From: Bog-756 sp049517675
Lineage (GTDB): Bacteria > Actinomycetota > Acidimicrobiia > Acidimicrobiales > RAAP-2
Assembly: GCA_049517675.1 (NCBI GenBank)
Contig: JBEKRV010000002.1
Coordinates: forward strand, 61,769-125,768
Direction of reading: 5' to 3'
Length of the DNA stretch: 64,000 nucleotides
Part shown: positions 1 through 8,100 of the stretch, in pieces
How the letters are laid out: every line of letters begins with the position of its first letter
How positions within the stretch are numbered: position 1 is the first letter of the stretch
Notes under the pieces: generated by a model
What the model saw: the letters and a program-made list of their open reading frames with translations, nothing else
The model's database searches: none
Told to the model about the DNA's origin: nothing
Program-made: the position numbers and the translations under genes

Positions 1-112
1 CGTCCGACTGCCGTGGGTGAAGGCGACGGGCGGTGCGCAGGAGCCGACGGGTCCGCTCACGGCCTTCGGCGGGACCGCGCTGGCCGGAGAGGGCTCGCGT
101 GCCGCCGGCTGA
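1..112 (+). CDS. Tail of an upstream gene, probably a LivM-type permease (partial)
   Basis: An open frame enters from the left edge and ends with TGA at 110-112, giving 36 residues rich in G, A and T and without a domain. It overlaps the GTG start of the next gene (99) by 14 nt, the usual coupling inside an operon. Because livG and livF follow, the missing upstream gene is most likely the LivM permease, whose C-terminus is often an unstructured cytoplasmic tail. This identity rests on context alone. Confidence 0.4.
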   Translation, partial: VRLPWVKATGGAQEPTGPLTAFGGTALAGEGSRAAG

Positions 113-1094
113 GGGGACCGACGTCGACGTCCTGACGGTCGAGGGGGTCGCGGTCCACTTCGGGGGTGTCGCCGCGCTGAGCGACGCCAACCTGTCCGTC
201 CGGGCCGGAACGGTCACCGGGCTGATCGGCCCCAACGGGGCCGGCAAGACCACGCTCTTCAACGTGATCAGCGGCCTCCAGCATCCCGATCGGGGGAGCG
301 TCCGACTGTACGAGACCGACATCACCCGGATGAAGCCCCACCGGCGGGCACGTCTCGGACTGGCCCGCACCTTCCAGCGGCTCGAGCTGTTCGGGACGCT
401 GTCCGCGGGGGAGAACGTCCAGGTCGGCCTCGAGTCGTCGGTCAAGTGGTGGCAGTGGCGCCAGGTGAAGCGGACCTTCCCGTGGGCGAAGCGGGCCGGC
501 ACGGACGCCGACGGCGGGCCGACGGACGGTCCGACCGGACCCGGGTCCACCGTCGTGATCACCTCCGACCGGTTGTTGCAGGGCGTCGGTCTCGGGGGCA
601 TGGCCGCCGAGCAGGCCAGCGCCATGCCCACCGGGCTGGCCCGCATGGTCGAGCTGGCCCGGGCCCTGGCCATGGCACCGAAGGTCCTCCTCCTGGACGA
701 GCCCGGCTCGGGGCTGGACGACGCCGAGTCGCAGGCGCTGGGCGAGCTGCTCACCACGCTGGCCAAGGGCGGCATGGGGGTGCTCCTCGTCGAGCACGAC
801 ATGGAGCTGGTCATGCGCATCTGCGACTACATCTACGTGCTCGACTTCGGCGACGTCATCGCTGCCGGCACCCCCGAGGAGATCCGCAGGGACCCGATGG
901 TGCAGGCCGCGTACCTCGGCACGGTGTCCGAGGCCAACGCGGCCGTTGCGGCCGAGGAGCTCGACGAGGTCCGGGATCCCGTGCCCGGCACCGGGGTCGG
1001 GGTCGGGGTCGGGGTCGAGGTGGAGATCGTCGAGGTCGAGGTCGTCGAAGCCGACGGGTCCGACGGGCCGGGGGGCCGGGGGGCCGGAGCATGA
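99..1094 (+). CDS. livG: Branched-chain amino acid ABC transporter ATP-binding protein LivG
   Basis: ATPase subunit of a LivFGHMJ-type importer, acting on the cytoplasmic face of the membrane. The 331-residue protein has a Walker A motif (GPNGAGKT, residues 44-51), a LivG-typical insertion after it, a signature region reading MPTGLARMVELARAL in place of canonical LSGGQ, and Walker B VLLLDEP. The last ~70 residues after the AYLG motif form an acidic low-complexity tail including four consecutive GV pairs encoded by a 6-bp repeat near 1000-1018. GTG at 99 is preferred over the in-frame start at 33 because homology begins just after it and it overlaps the preceding stop. It ends in an ATGA overlap with livF. 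The substrate could be another small amino or organic acid. Confidence 0.9.
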   Translation: MPPAEGTDVDVLTVEGVAVHFGGVAALSDANLSVRAGTVTGLIGPNGAGKTTLFNVISGLQHPDRGSVRLYETDITRMKPHRRARLGLARTFQRLELFGTLSAGENVQVGLESSVKWWQWRQVKRTFPWAKRAGTDADGGPTDGPTGPGSTVVITSDRLLQGVGLGGMAAEQASAMPTGLARMVELARALAMAPKVLLLDEPGSGLDDAESQALGELLTTLAKGGMGVLLVEHDMELVMRICDYIYVLDFGDVIAAGTPEEIRRDPMVQAAYLGTVSEANAAVAAEELDEVRDPVPGTGVGVGVGVEVEIVEVEVVEADGSDGPGGRGAGA

Positions 1095-1834
1095 GCGACC
1101 CGACGACCACCGGGGGCGCAGGTGTGGCCACCTCGCTCCCTCCGGGCGTCACCGTGCAGGGCATCCGCGCCTCCTACGGCCGCATCGAGGTCCTCCACGG
1201 GGTGGACCTCGAGGTGCCGGCCGGGAGCGTCTTCGCACTGCTCGGTCCGAACGGTGCCGGGAAGTCCACGCTCCTCAAGGTGCTGAGCGGACGGATGCGG
1301 CCGACCGCCGGCACGGTCCTCGTCGGGAGCACCCCGATCGGCCGCACCCCGCCGGAGAAGCTCGCCCGCCAGGGGGTGTGCGCCGTGCCCGAGGGCCGGG
1401 GCATCTTCCCCAACCTCACCGTGCGGGAGAACCTCCGCATCTGGACCTACCGGGGCGGCATCACCATGAAGGACGTCGAGGAACGGACCTACGCGGCGTT
1501 CCCCGTCCTGAAGGAGCGGCGTCGCCAGATGGCCGGGACGATGTCCGGTGGGGAGCAGCAGATGCTGGCCATCTCGCGTGCCCTGGTGACACGGCCGCGG
1601 CTCCTCTTCCTCGACGAACTGTCCATGGGGCTCGCCCCGCTCATCGTGGCCGAGCTGTACGAGCTGGTCGGCCAGCTGGCCCGCCAGGGCATGACCATCG
1701 TGCTGGTCGAGCAGTTCGTGACCACCGCCTTGGGGGTGGCCGACCATGCGGCGATCATGGTCCACGGCCGGATCGAACAGCAGGGCACGCCGGCGGACAT
1801 GGCCGAGGCCGCCCTCGGCAGCTACCTGTCGTAG
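1091..1834 (+). CDS. livF: Branched-chain amino acid ABC transporter ATP-binding protein LivF
   Basis: Second ATPase of the Liv-type importer, 247 residues, expected to heterodimerise with LivG. It shows Walker A (GPNGAGKS), the Q-loop region with VPEGRGIFPNLTV that is characteristic of LivF, a classical signature MSGGEQQM, Walker B LLFLDE and the switch histidine-equivalent region VLVEQ. Walker B is followed by LSMGLAP, as in other LivF proteins. The ATG at 1091 overlaps the livG stop (ATGA), indicating translational coupling. The gene closes the operon: two hairpin-forming sequences follow and the next gene is convergent. Confidence 0.92.
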   Translation: MSDPTTTGGAGVATSLPPGVTVQGIRASYGRIEVLHGVDLEVPAGSVFALLGPNGAGKSTLLKVLSGRMRPTAGTVLVGSTPIGRTPPEKLARQGVCAVPEGRGIFPNLTVRENLRIWTYRGGITMKDVEERTYAAFPVLKERRRQMAGTMSGGEQQMLAISRALVTRPRLLFLDELSMGLAPLIVAELYELVGQLARQGMTIVLVEQFVTTALGVADHAAIMVHGRIEQQGTPADMAEAALGSYLS

Positions 1835-1878
1835 GCCCGCGCGGGCCTGCGCTGGCCCGGTGGTCCCGACCCGGGACC
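1833..1878. terminator. Probable bidirectional terminator between livF and valS
   Basis: Two inverted repeats lie between the convergent livF and valS stops. One is the perfect palindrome AGGCCCGC/GCGGGCCT at 1833-1848. The other is GGTCCCG-ACC-CGGGACC at 1862-1878. Neither has a T-tract on either strand, so this is an actinobacterial-type hairpin terminator by inference. Confidence 0.5.
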
Positions 1879-1881
1879 GGC

Positions 1882-4518
1882 CTACTCCTCGGCCAGCTCG
1901 ACCTCGACGGACAGCCCGTCGCCGACGTGGGTGACCAGTTCCACCACGCCTCCGGCGTCTCGCAGGTCCCCCTCGGCCTCACCCAACGCGTCGAGCCTCG
2001 CCGGGGTGTCGGTCACGGTGAGCACGGACACCCCGGCGCGCATGGAGCGCTTGGCCGTGGTCTTGGCCCGGCGCACCAGCCCGAGAACCTCGGCGGCCAC
2101 CTCGAGCACGTTGTCGACGGCAGGGTCGAGCACGGGGGCGCCGCCGCCGGTCGCACCGTCGACGCCGAGCTCGTCCACCGTCGGCCAGGGGGCGGTGTGG
2201 ATCGAGCCCACCTGCCACCACGACCACACCTCCTCGGTCACGAACGGGAGCACCGGCGCCAGCAACCGCAGCAGCACCGACAGCGCACCGGCCAGCGCCG
2301 CCCGGGCCGACGCGGTGCCCGTGTCCTCGGCCTCGCCGTAGGCCCGGGTCTTCACCAGCTCCAGGTAGTCGTCGCAGAAGGCCCAGAAGAAGGCCTCGGT
2401 GCGCTCGAGGGCCCGTGCGTAGTCGTAGGCCTCGAAGGCCACCGTGGCCTCGTCGACCACGACGGCGAGACGGTCGAGGACGGCCCGGTCGATCGGCGAG
2501 GTCACCGCCTCGATCGGGGGGACCACCACCGCCCCGCCCCCGTCGGTCAGCCGGCCGAGGGCGAACCGGGACGCGTTGAGCACCTTCATGGCCAGGCGGC
2601 GGCCCACCTTCATCTGGCCCTCGTCGACGGCGGTGTCGGTACCGGGCCGCCCGCTCGCCGCCCAGTAGCGCACGGCATCGGCCCCGTGCCGCTCGAGCAG
2701 GGGCAGGGGGGTGATGACGTTCCCCTTCGACTTGGACATCTTCTTGCGGTCCGGGTCGAGCACCCATCCCGAGATGGCCACGTCCGACCACGGCAGCGCA
2801 CCGTGCTCGAGCTCGGAGCGCACCACCGTGGAGAACAGCCAGGTACGGATGATGTCGTGGGCCTGGGGCCGCAGGTCCATCGGGAACACCCGGACGAACA
2901 GGTCGGTGTCGTCCTCCCACCCGCCGGCGATCTGCGGCGTCAGCGACGAGGTGGCCCACGTGTCCATGACGTCGGGGTCGCCGACGAAACCACCGGGCAT
3001 GCCACGCTGGTCGGCGGTGAACCCGTCGGGGACGTCGGTGGACGGGTCGACCGGCAGCCTCGTCTCGTCGGCCAGGATCGGGGTGTCGTGGACGACCTCC
3101 CCGTCGGCGCCCACCGGATACCACACCGGCAGGGGGACGCCGAAGAAGCGTTGGCGGCTGATGTTCCAGTCACCGGACAGGCCCTCGACCCACGCCCGGT
3201 AGCGGTGGGCCATGTACGGCGGGTGCCAGTGCACTTCGTCGCCTCGGGCCAGCAGCGCCTCGCGGTGCGGCATCGTCTCGACGAACCACTGGCGGGACGA
3301 GACGATCTCGAGCGGGCGGTCGCCCTTCTCGAAGAACTTGACCGGGTGGGTGATGGGCCGGGGCTCGCCGATCATGTCCCCGGATTCGGCCAGGAGTTCC
3401 ACGATCCGGGTCTGGGCCTGTTTGACCGAGCGCCCCACCAGTTCGCCGTAGTGCGAGGCCGCCTCGTCGGGGGTGTCGGTCTCCCAGCCCTCGGTGCCGA
3501 ATTCCACGGGGAGGAGCCGGCCGTCGCGCCCGACGACGGTCCTGGTGGGCAGGGAGAGCTCACGCCACCACACGACGTCGGTGGTGTCGCCGAAGGTGCA
3601 CACCATGGCGATGCCCGATCCCTTGTCGGGGTCGGCCAGGCCGTGGGCGACGACCGGGACCCGGACGCCGAACAGGGGCGTGGACACGAAGCTGCCGAAC
3701 AGCGGCCGGTAGCGCTCGTCGTCGGGATGGGCCACGAGGGCGACGCATGCGGGGAGCAGCTCGGGCCGGGTCGTCTCGATCTCGACGCCGCCGTCGGTGC
3801 CGACCCGGGGGAAGCGCAGTCGGTGGTAGGCGCCGGGACGCTCACGGTCCTCGAGCTCGGCCTGGCTCACCGCGGTGCGGAAGTCGACGTCCCACAAGGT
3901 GGGCGCGGTGCGCTGCACGGCCTGCCCGCGACGGGCGAGGCGCAGGAAACCCCGCTGCGACACCCGCTGGGCCCGCTCGGAGATGGTGGCGTAGGTGTGG
4001 GACCAGTCCACCGACAGTCCGAGTGTGCGCCACAGGTGCTCGAAGACCTGCTCGTCTTCCAAGGTGAGCTGGTGGCACAGGGCGACGAAGTTGGGCCGGG
4101 AGATGGCGACCGGCTCCTTCGCCGGTTCGTCGGGTGGGACGAATTCGGGGTCGTAGGGGAGGCTCGGGTCGCAACGGACCCCGAAGTAGTTCTGCACCCG
4201 TCGCTCGGTGGGCAGCCCGTTGTCGTCCCAGCCCATCGGGTAGAAGACCTCACGGCCCTGCATGCGCTGATACCGGGCGACGGCGTCGGTGTGGGTGTAG
4301 GAGAACACGTGGCCGATGTGGAGCGAGCCCGACACGGTGGGTGGTGGGGTGTCGATGGAGAAGACCCGTTCGCGGGTGGCCGAGCGGTCGAACGAGTAGA
4401 CCCCCTCGGCTTCCCACCGCGCCGACCAGGTGGCCTCGAGGCCCTCGAGTCCCGGCTTGTCGGGGATGCCCAGGCCCGTGGTCACGTGGCGGGTGGGTCC
4501 GTTCGTCTGCTCCGGCAT
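1882..4518 (-). CDS. valS: Valine--tRNA ligase, archaeal-type
   Basis: Charges tRNA-Val with valine in the cytoplasm. The 878-residue class I synthetase carries HIGH (residues 67-70) and KMSKS (near residue 590). An editing domain lies between them, including the stretch IETTRPELLPACVALVAHP. The region after HIGH reads DDNGLPTERRVQNYFGVRCD, which matches the archaeal/alphaproteobacterial form of ValRS also found in some actinobacteria. The common bacterial form has MDHAGIATQ there. ATG at 4518 is chosen over an upstream in-frame ATG because homology starts about 20 residues after it and a TACGGT box lies 9 nt upstream. The start of cysS is only 21 nt away on the other strand. Confidence 0.95.
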   Translation of the reverse strand: MPEQTNGPTRHVTTGLGIPDKPGLEGLEATWSARWEAEGVYSFDRSATRERVFSIDTPPPTVSGSLHIGHVFSYTHTDAVARYQRMQGREVFYPMGWDDNGLPTERRVQNYFGVRCDPSLPYDPEFVPPDEPAKEPVAISRPNFVALCHQLTLEDEQVFEHLWRTLGLSVDWSHTYATISERAQRVSQRGFLRLARRGQAVQRTAPTLWDVDFRTAVSQAELEDRERPGAYHRLRFPRVGTDGGVEIETTRPELLPACVALVAHPDDERYRPLFGSFVSTPLFGVRVPVVAHGLADPDKGSGIAMVCTFGDTTDVVWWRELSLPTRTVVGRDGRLLPVEFGTEGWETDTPDEAASHYGELVGRSVKQAQTRIVELLAESGDMIGEPRPITHPVKFFEKGDRPLEIVSSRQWFVETMPHREALLARGDEVHWHPPYMAHRYRAWVEGLSGDWNISRQRFFGVPLPVWYPVGADGEVVHDTPILADETRLPVDPSTDVPDGFTADQRGMPGGFVGDPDVMDTWATSSLTPQIAGGWEDDTDLFVRVFPMDLRPQAHDIIRTWLFSTVVRSELEHGALPWSDVAISGWVLDPDRKKMSKSKGNVITPLPLLERHGADAVRYWAASGRPGTDTAVDEGQMKVGRRLAMKVLNASRFALGRLTDGGGAVVVPPIEAVTSPIDRAVLDRLAVVVDEATVAFEAYDYARALERTEAFFWAFCDDYLELVKTRAYGEAEDTGTASARAALAGALSVLLRLLAPVLPFVTEEVWSWWQVGSIHTAPWPTVDELGVDGATGGGAPVLDPAVDNVLEVAAEVLGLVRRAKTTAKRSMRAGVSVLTVTDTPARLDALGEAEGDLRDAGGVVELVTHVGDGLSVEVELAEE

Positions 4519-4539
4519 GATCGGGTTACCGTACCTTGC
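4519..4539. promoter_or_regulatory. Compact bidirectional promoter between valS and cysS
   Basis: Only 21 bp separate the two start codons. On the plus strand TACCGT (4527-4532) ends 7 nt before the cysS GTG. On the minus strand TACGGT (4533-4528) ends 9 nt before the valS ATG. The two TAnnnT boxes overlap by five bases, because TTACCGTA is nearly symmetric. No ribosome binding site fits in the spacer, so both mRNAs are predicted to be leaderless or nearly so. Confidence 0.6.
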
Positions 4540-5934
4540 GTGCTCCAGCTCCACGACACCGCGACCGGCGAGGTGGCCCCGCTGCGCCTGCGCGAGGCCG
4601 GCAAGGTGTCGCTCTACGTCTGCGGGCCGACCGTCGACGGCGTGCCCCATCTCGGCCACGGACGGTTCTCACTGGTCTTCGACGTGCTCCGCCGGTACCT
4701 GCTGTTCTCCGGCCTGGAGGTGACCTACGTGTCCAACATCACCGACATCGAGGACAAGATCATCGACCGGGCGGCCGCCCAGGGCGTCCCCATCGCCGAG
4801 TTCACCGCGGCCAACGAGGCGTTGTGGTGGGAGATCATGGACGCGCTCGGCGTGCTCCGGCCCGACCAGGCGCCGCACGCCACGGCATACGTCGACCGGA
4901 TGATCGACCTCATCGTCGACCTGGTCGCCAAGGGGGTGGCCTACGAGACGGCCACCGGCGTCTACCTGTCGGTGCTCGACGTCCCCGGGTACGGGCTCCT
5001 CGCCCGTCAACCGCTCGATTCGCTGCGGGCCGGGGCCCGGATCGAGGCGGACGAGGAGAAGCGTTCCCCCCTGGACTTCGTCCTGTGGAAGAAGGCCAAG
5101 CCGGGCGAGCCGAGCTGGGACGCTCCCTGGGGTGCGGGACGGCCCGGTTGGCACACCGAGTGCGTCGTGATGTCACTCGACCTCCTGGGTGAGGGGTTCG
5201 AGCTGCACGGTGGGGGCCAGGACCTCATGTTCCCCCACCACGAGAACGAGCGCGCCCAGGCCGTGGCCGACGGCAAGGAGTTCGCCAGGCACTGGATGCA
5301 CAACGGCTGGGTGACCGTCGGTGGGGAGAAGATGTCGAAGTCCCTCGGCAATTTCACCTCTCTGGCCGATCTCCTCGCCCGCAGCGACGCCCGGGCCTAC
5401 CGGCTCCTCGTCCTGCGGTCCCACTACCGGTCGCCGATCGAGGTCACCCCGGAGACCATCGCCCAGGCCGAGGCCGGCCTGGCCCGCCTGGACGAGCTCG
5501 CCCGACGGTTGGACCTGCCCGACCTGTTGGCCGACGGCCCCCCGACCCGTCGCGGGGCGGCAGGAGGCGACCTGGACGACGGGGCGATCACGGCGTTCGC
5601 GGCCAGCATGGATGACGACCTCGACACTCCGGGCGCGCTGGCCGCGGTCTTCGATCTCGCCCGCAGGGCCAATGCCGCGGCCGACGCCGGCGACGACGCC
5701 GTGGCGGTGCGGGCCGCGGGGACGGCCAACCTGTTGGCCGCCGCGCTCGGCCTGCGGATGCGGGGGGGCGCGGCTGTCGAGGTGGACGCCGCCACCGCCG
5801 AGCGGGTGCGCCGACGAGACGAGGCCCGGGCAGCACGCGACTGGGAGCGTGCCGATGCCGTGCGGGCCCAACTCGAGGCGGACGGTTGGCTGGTCGAGGA
5901 CAGTGCCGAGGGGACCCGGATCCGCAGACGGTGA
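4540..5934 (+). CDS. cysS: Cysteine--tRNA ligase
   Basis: Charges tRNA-Cys. The 464-residue length is typical of bacterial CysRS. Zinc and active-site residues are visible: C28 in YVCGPTVDG, HLGH (the HIGH motif), GWHTECVVMS, the zinc-site block QDLMFPHHENE and KMSKSLGNF near residue 263. The homologous MshC ligase of mycothiol synthesis is about 410 residues, and this protein has the extra C-terminal domain of true CysRS. GTG at 4540 is the only sensible start: it gives the standard N-terminus and has a TACCGT box 7 nt upstream. The open frame running far upstream is only antisense of valS. Confidence 0.93.
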   Translation: MLQLHDTATGEVAPLRLREAGKVSLYVCGPTVDGVPHLGHGRFSLVFDVLRRYLLFSGLEVTYVSNITDIEDKIIDRAAAQGVPIAEFTAANEALWWEIMDALGVLRPDQAPHATAYVDRMIDLIVDLVAKGVAYETATGVYLSVLDVPGYGLLARQPLDSLRAGARIEADEEKRSPLDFVLWKKAKPGEPSWDAPWGAGRPGWHTECVVMSLDLLGEGFELHGGGQDLMFPHHENERAQAVADGKEFARHWMHNGWVTVGGEKMSKSLGNFTSLADLLARSDARAYRLLVLRSHYRSPIEVTPETIAQAEAGLARLDELARRLDLPDLLADGPPTRRGAAGGDLDDGAITAFAASMDDDLDTPGALAAVFDLARRANAAADAGDDAVAVRAAGTANLLAAALGLRMRGGAAVEVDAATAERVRRRDEARAARDWERADAVRAQLEADGWLVEDSAEGTRIRRR

Positions 5935-6062
5935 CGGCCGGTGAGGCCGCGGGGATCGGGTGGCGGGCCGGACGAATGGCCCGGAGCGGGACACGGCCGT
6001 GACCGCGGCCGGTCGGTCATGAACGCCGCGTGAACACACGCGGATCGGGCCGTTTAGCCGGC

Positions 6063-6089
6063 TTGCCAGGCACGGCCGACTGGTAGCGT
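6063..6089 (+). promoter_or_regulatory. Probable promoter of the cold-shock gene
   Basis: TTGCCA (6063-6068) and TAGCGT (6084-6089) are separated by 15 bp. The predicted RNA would have an untranslated leader of about 120 nt before the GTG at 6216, in keeping with the long structured leaders of csp mRNAs. The 281-bp gap between cysS and this gene holds nothing else I recognise. Confidence 0.45.
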
Positions 6090-6215
6090 TTTCGCAGTCG
6101 GAGACTCCCCGTCGACCGCAGGCAGTCGACCCTCCCCACCCGCGGGAAGGGTCGGCCCTGGTGCCGACGGGAGCCTCCCGAGCACCATGCAGGTGAAGGA
6201 AAGGGGTATGCCGCC

Positions 6216-6425
6216 GTGGCTTCCGGAACAGTCAAGTGGTTCAACGCGGAGAAGGGTTTCGGCTTCATCTCCCAGCCGGATGGGGGTGCCGACGTCTTCG
6301 TGCACCACACCGCCATCCAGATGAACGGATTCCGCTCCCTCGAGGAAGGCCAGGCCGTCGAGTTCGATCTGCAGGAGGGACCCAAGGGCCTCCAGGCGGT
6401 CGACGTGCGGCCCGTGCCGGCGTAG
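6216..6425 (+). CDS. csp: Cold-shock protein (CspA family)
   Basis: A 69-residue OB-fold RNA chaperone that melts RNA secondary structure. It begins MASGTVKWFNAEKGFGFI and carries the RNP1-like KGFGFI and RNP2-like VFVHHTAI motifs. The usual length for the family is 65-70 residues. GTG at 6216 follows an AAAGGGG ribosome binding site with 9-nt spacing. An ATG at 6208 is out of frame. The gene stands alone with its own promoter and terminator. Whether it responds to cold, stationary phase or neither cannot be read from the sequence. Confidence 0.92.
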   Translation: MASGTVKWFNAEKGFGFISQPDGGADVFVHHTAIQMNGFRSLEEGQAVEFDLQEGPKGLQAVDVRPVPA

Positions 6426-6441
6426 AGCTCCCGCTACCCCC

Positions 6442-6459
6442 TGCCCGGCCCGCCGGGCA
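6442..6459 (+). terminator. Terminator hairpin after the cold-shock gene
   Basis: The inverted repeat TGCCCGGC-CC-GCCGGGCA lies 17 nt after the stop codon and has an 8-bp G+C stem. There is no U-tract. Confidence 0.5.
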
Positions 6460-6558
6460 ACTCCAGCCCGCTTCCGGTGGCTCCGGTCTGCGAGGTCCCG
6501 CCGACGTGGCGCGCCCGGACAGTCGACGCCGGTGCCCCGCGACCCGGAGAGGCATGTG

Positions 6559-6596
6559 TTGCCCTCGGCGCGCCAGCATTGTTACTATTGAGTAAC
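6559..6596 (+). promoter_or_regulatory. Promoter with an overlapping palindromic operator
   Basis: TTGCCC (6559-6564), an 18-bp spacer and TACTAT (6583-6588) resemble a sigma-A promoter for the acyl-CoA dehydrogenase gene. The perfect inverted repeat GTTACT-ATTG-AGTAAC (6581-6596) sits over the -10 element, where a bound repressor would block RNA polymerase. Its arm-4-arm geometry suits a TetR-family dimer. The regulator is unknown. Confidence 0.55.
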
Positions 6597-6697
6597 TAGA
6601 GATGACCCGCCGGGACCCGGTGAAGGTGCGGCGTCGTTGCCGACACCGGTCGAAGCAGTGCGTGAGGGGCCCTCGGGCCAGAACGGAGCAGTGCACC

Positions 6698-7912
6698 ATG
6701 TCGGAATTCTCCCTGGACCTCGACGAGGACCAGCTCCAACTCCAGAAGTGGGTCCACGACTTCGCGGAGAACGTGATCCGTCCGGCCGCGCACGAGTGGG
6801 ACGAGCGTGAAGAGACGCCGTGGCCGATCATCCAGGAGGCGGCCAACATCGGGCTGTACTCCTTCGAGTTCATCGCCAACGCCTTCCTGGACAAGAGCGG
6901 CCTGCTCATGCCCATCGCCGCCGAGGAACTGGCCTGGGGCGACGCCGGGATCGCCCTCGCCATCCTGGGCAGCACCCTGGGCCTGGCCGGGATCGCCAGC
7001 AACGGCACGCCCGAGCAGCTCGTGGAGTGGGGCCCGCAGTGCTTCGGCACTCCGGAGAAGATCCAGATGGCCGCCTTCGCGGTGTCCGAGCCCGACGCCG
7101 GGTCGGACGTGTCGTCGCTGCGCACCCGCGCCGTCTACGACGAGGCCAAGGACGAGTGGGTGCTGAACGGCACGAAGACCTGGATCACCAACGGTGGCAT
7201 CGCCGACCTCCACGTGGTTGTGGCCTCGGTCGATCCCGAGCTCGGCTCCCGTGGTCAGGCCAGTTTCATCGTCCCGCCCGACACCCCGGGAATCTCGCAG
7301 GGCCAGAAGTTCCAGAAGATGGGCATCCGGGCCTCGCACACCGCCGAGGTCGTCCTCGACGACTGCCGGGTCCCGGGCCACTGTCTGCTCGGTGGCAAGG
7401 ACAAGCTCGACGAGCGCCTCGCCCGTGTCCGCGAGGGCAAGAAGAGCGGGAGCCAGGCGGCCATGAAGACGTTCGAGGGGTCCCGGCCGGCGGTCGGTGC
7501 CCAGGCCCTGGGTGTCGCCCGTGCCGCCTACGAGTACTCGCTCGACTACGCCAAGGAGCGCAAGGCCTTCGGCCGGACCATCATCGAGAACCAGTCCATC
7601 GCCTTCAAGCTGGCCGACATGAAGACCCGAATCGATGCCTCCCGCCTGCTGGTGTGGCGGGCGTCGTGGATGGCGGCCAACGGCAAGGAGTTCACTGCGG
7701 GCGAGGGCTCGATGTCGAAGCTGTACGCCGGCGAGACCGCCGTGTACGTGACCGAGGAGGCCATCCAGATCCTGGGCGGCTACGGGTACGTCCGCGAGTA
7801 CCCCGTCGAGCGGTGGCACCGTGACTCGAAGATCTTCACCATCTTCGAGGGAACCAGCGAGATCCAGAGGCTGATCATCGCCCGGGCCATCTCCGGAGTG
7901 CACGTCAAGTAG
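6698..7912 (+). CDS. Acyl-CoA dehydrogenase
   Basis: A 404-residue FAD flavoprotein expected to introduce the alpha-beta double bond into acyl-CoA and pass electrons to ETF (etfB/etfA at 52424-54195). It has the N-terminal helical domain, the beta-domain motif AFAVSEPDAGSD, the FAD-contact WITNGG, and C-terminal ILGGYGYVREYPVER followed by IFEGTSEIQR. The glutamate of that last motif is the usual catalytic base of short- and medium-chain enzymes. The hydrophilic KKSGS stretch near residue 250 is a little longer than usual. ATG at 6698 has a GGAG site upstream. Expression is probably controlled by the palindrome at 6581-6596. Chain length preference cannot be read from the sequence. Confidence 0.88.
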   Translation: MSEFSLDLDEDQLQLQKWVHDFAENVIRPAAHEWDEREETPWPIIQEAANIGLYSFEFIANAFLDKSGLLMPIAAEELAWGDAGIALAILGSTLGLAGIASNGTPEQLVEWGPQCFGTPEKIQMAAFAVSEPDAGSDVSSLRTRAVYDEAKDEWVLNGTKTWITNGGIADLHVVVASVDPELGSRGQASFIVPPDTPGISQGQKFQKMGIRASHTAEVVLDDCRVPGHCLLGGKDKLDERLARVREGKKSGSQAAMKTFEGSRPAVGAQALGVARAAYEYSLDYAKERKAFGRTIIENQSIAFKLADMKTRIDASRLLVWRASWMAANGKEFTAGEGSMSKLYAGETAVYVTEEAIQILGGYGYVREYPVERWHRDSKIFTIFEGTSEIQRLIIARAISGVHVK

Positions 7913-8100
7913 CGGCTCGCCTCCGTTCGGGACGGGGGTGGCCGTGCGGAGGGACCTCCGGGCCCCTCGTGCTCGTCCGCACCCATCCGTGCCGCCGACC
8001 CGGAGTGCCCCGGTGCGCCGGGTGAGTGGCGGGACGGGACCCGGGCCCGGCCGAAGCAGCCGTAGAATCCGGCTGCGGCGAACGACCGGAGCCTGAGCAC

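Noticed and set aside
946..4539. A plus-strand frame open from 946 through valS into cysS, which would make a 1662-residue protein.
   Set aside because: It is antisense of valS and out of frame with livF. High G+C DNA leaves such frames open. Homology begins only at the cysS GTG (4540).
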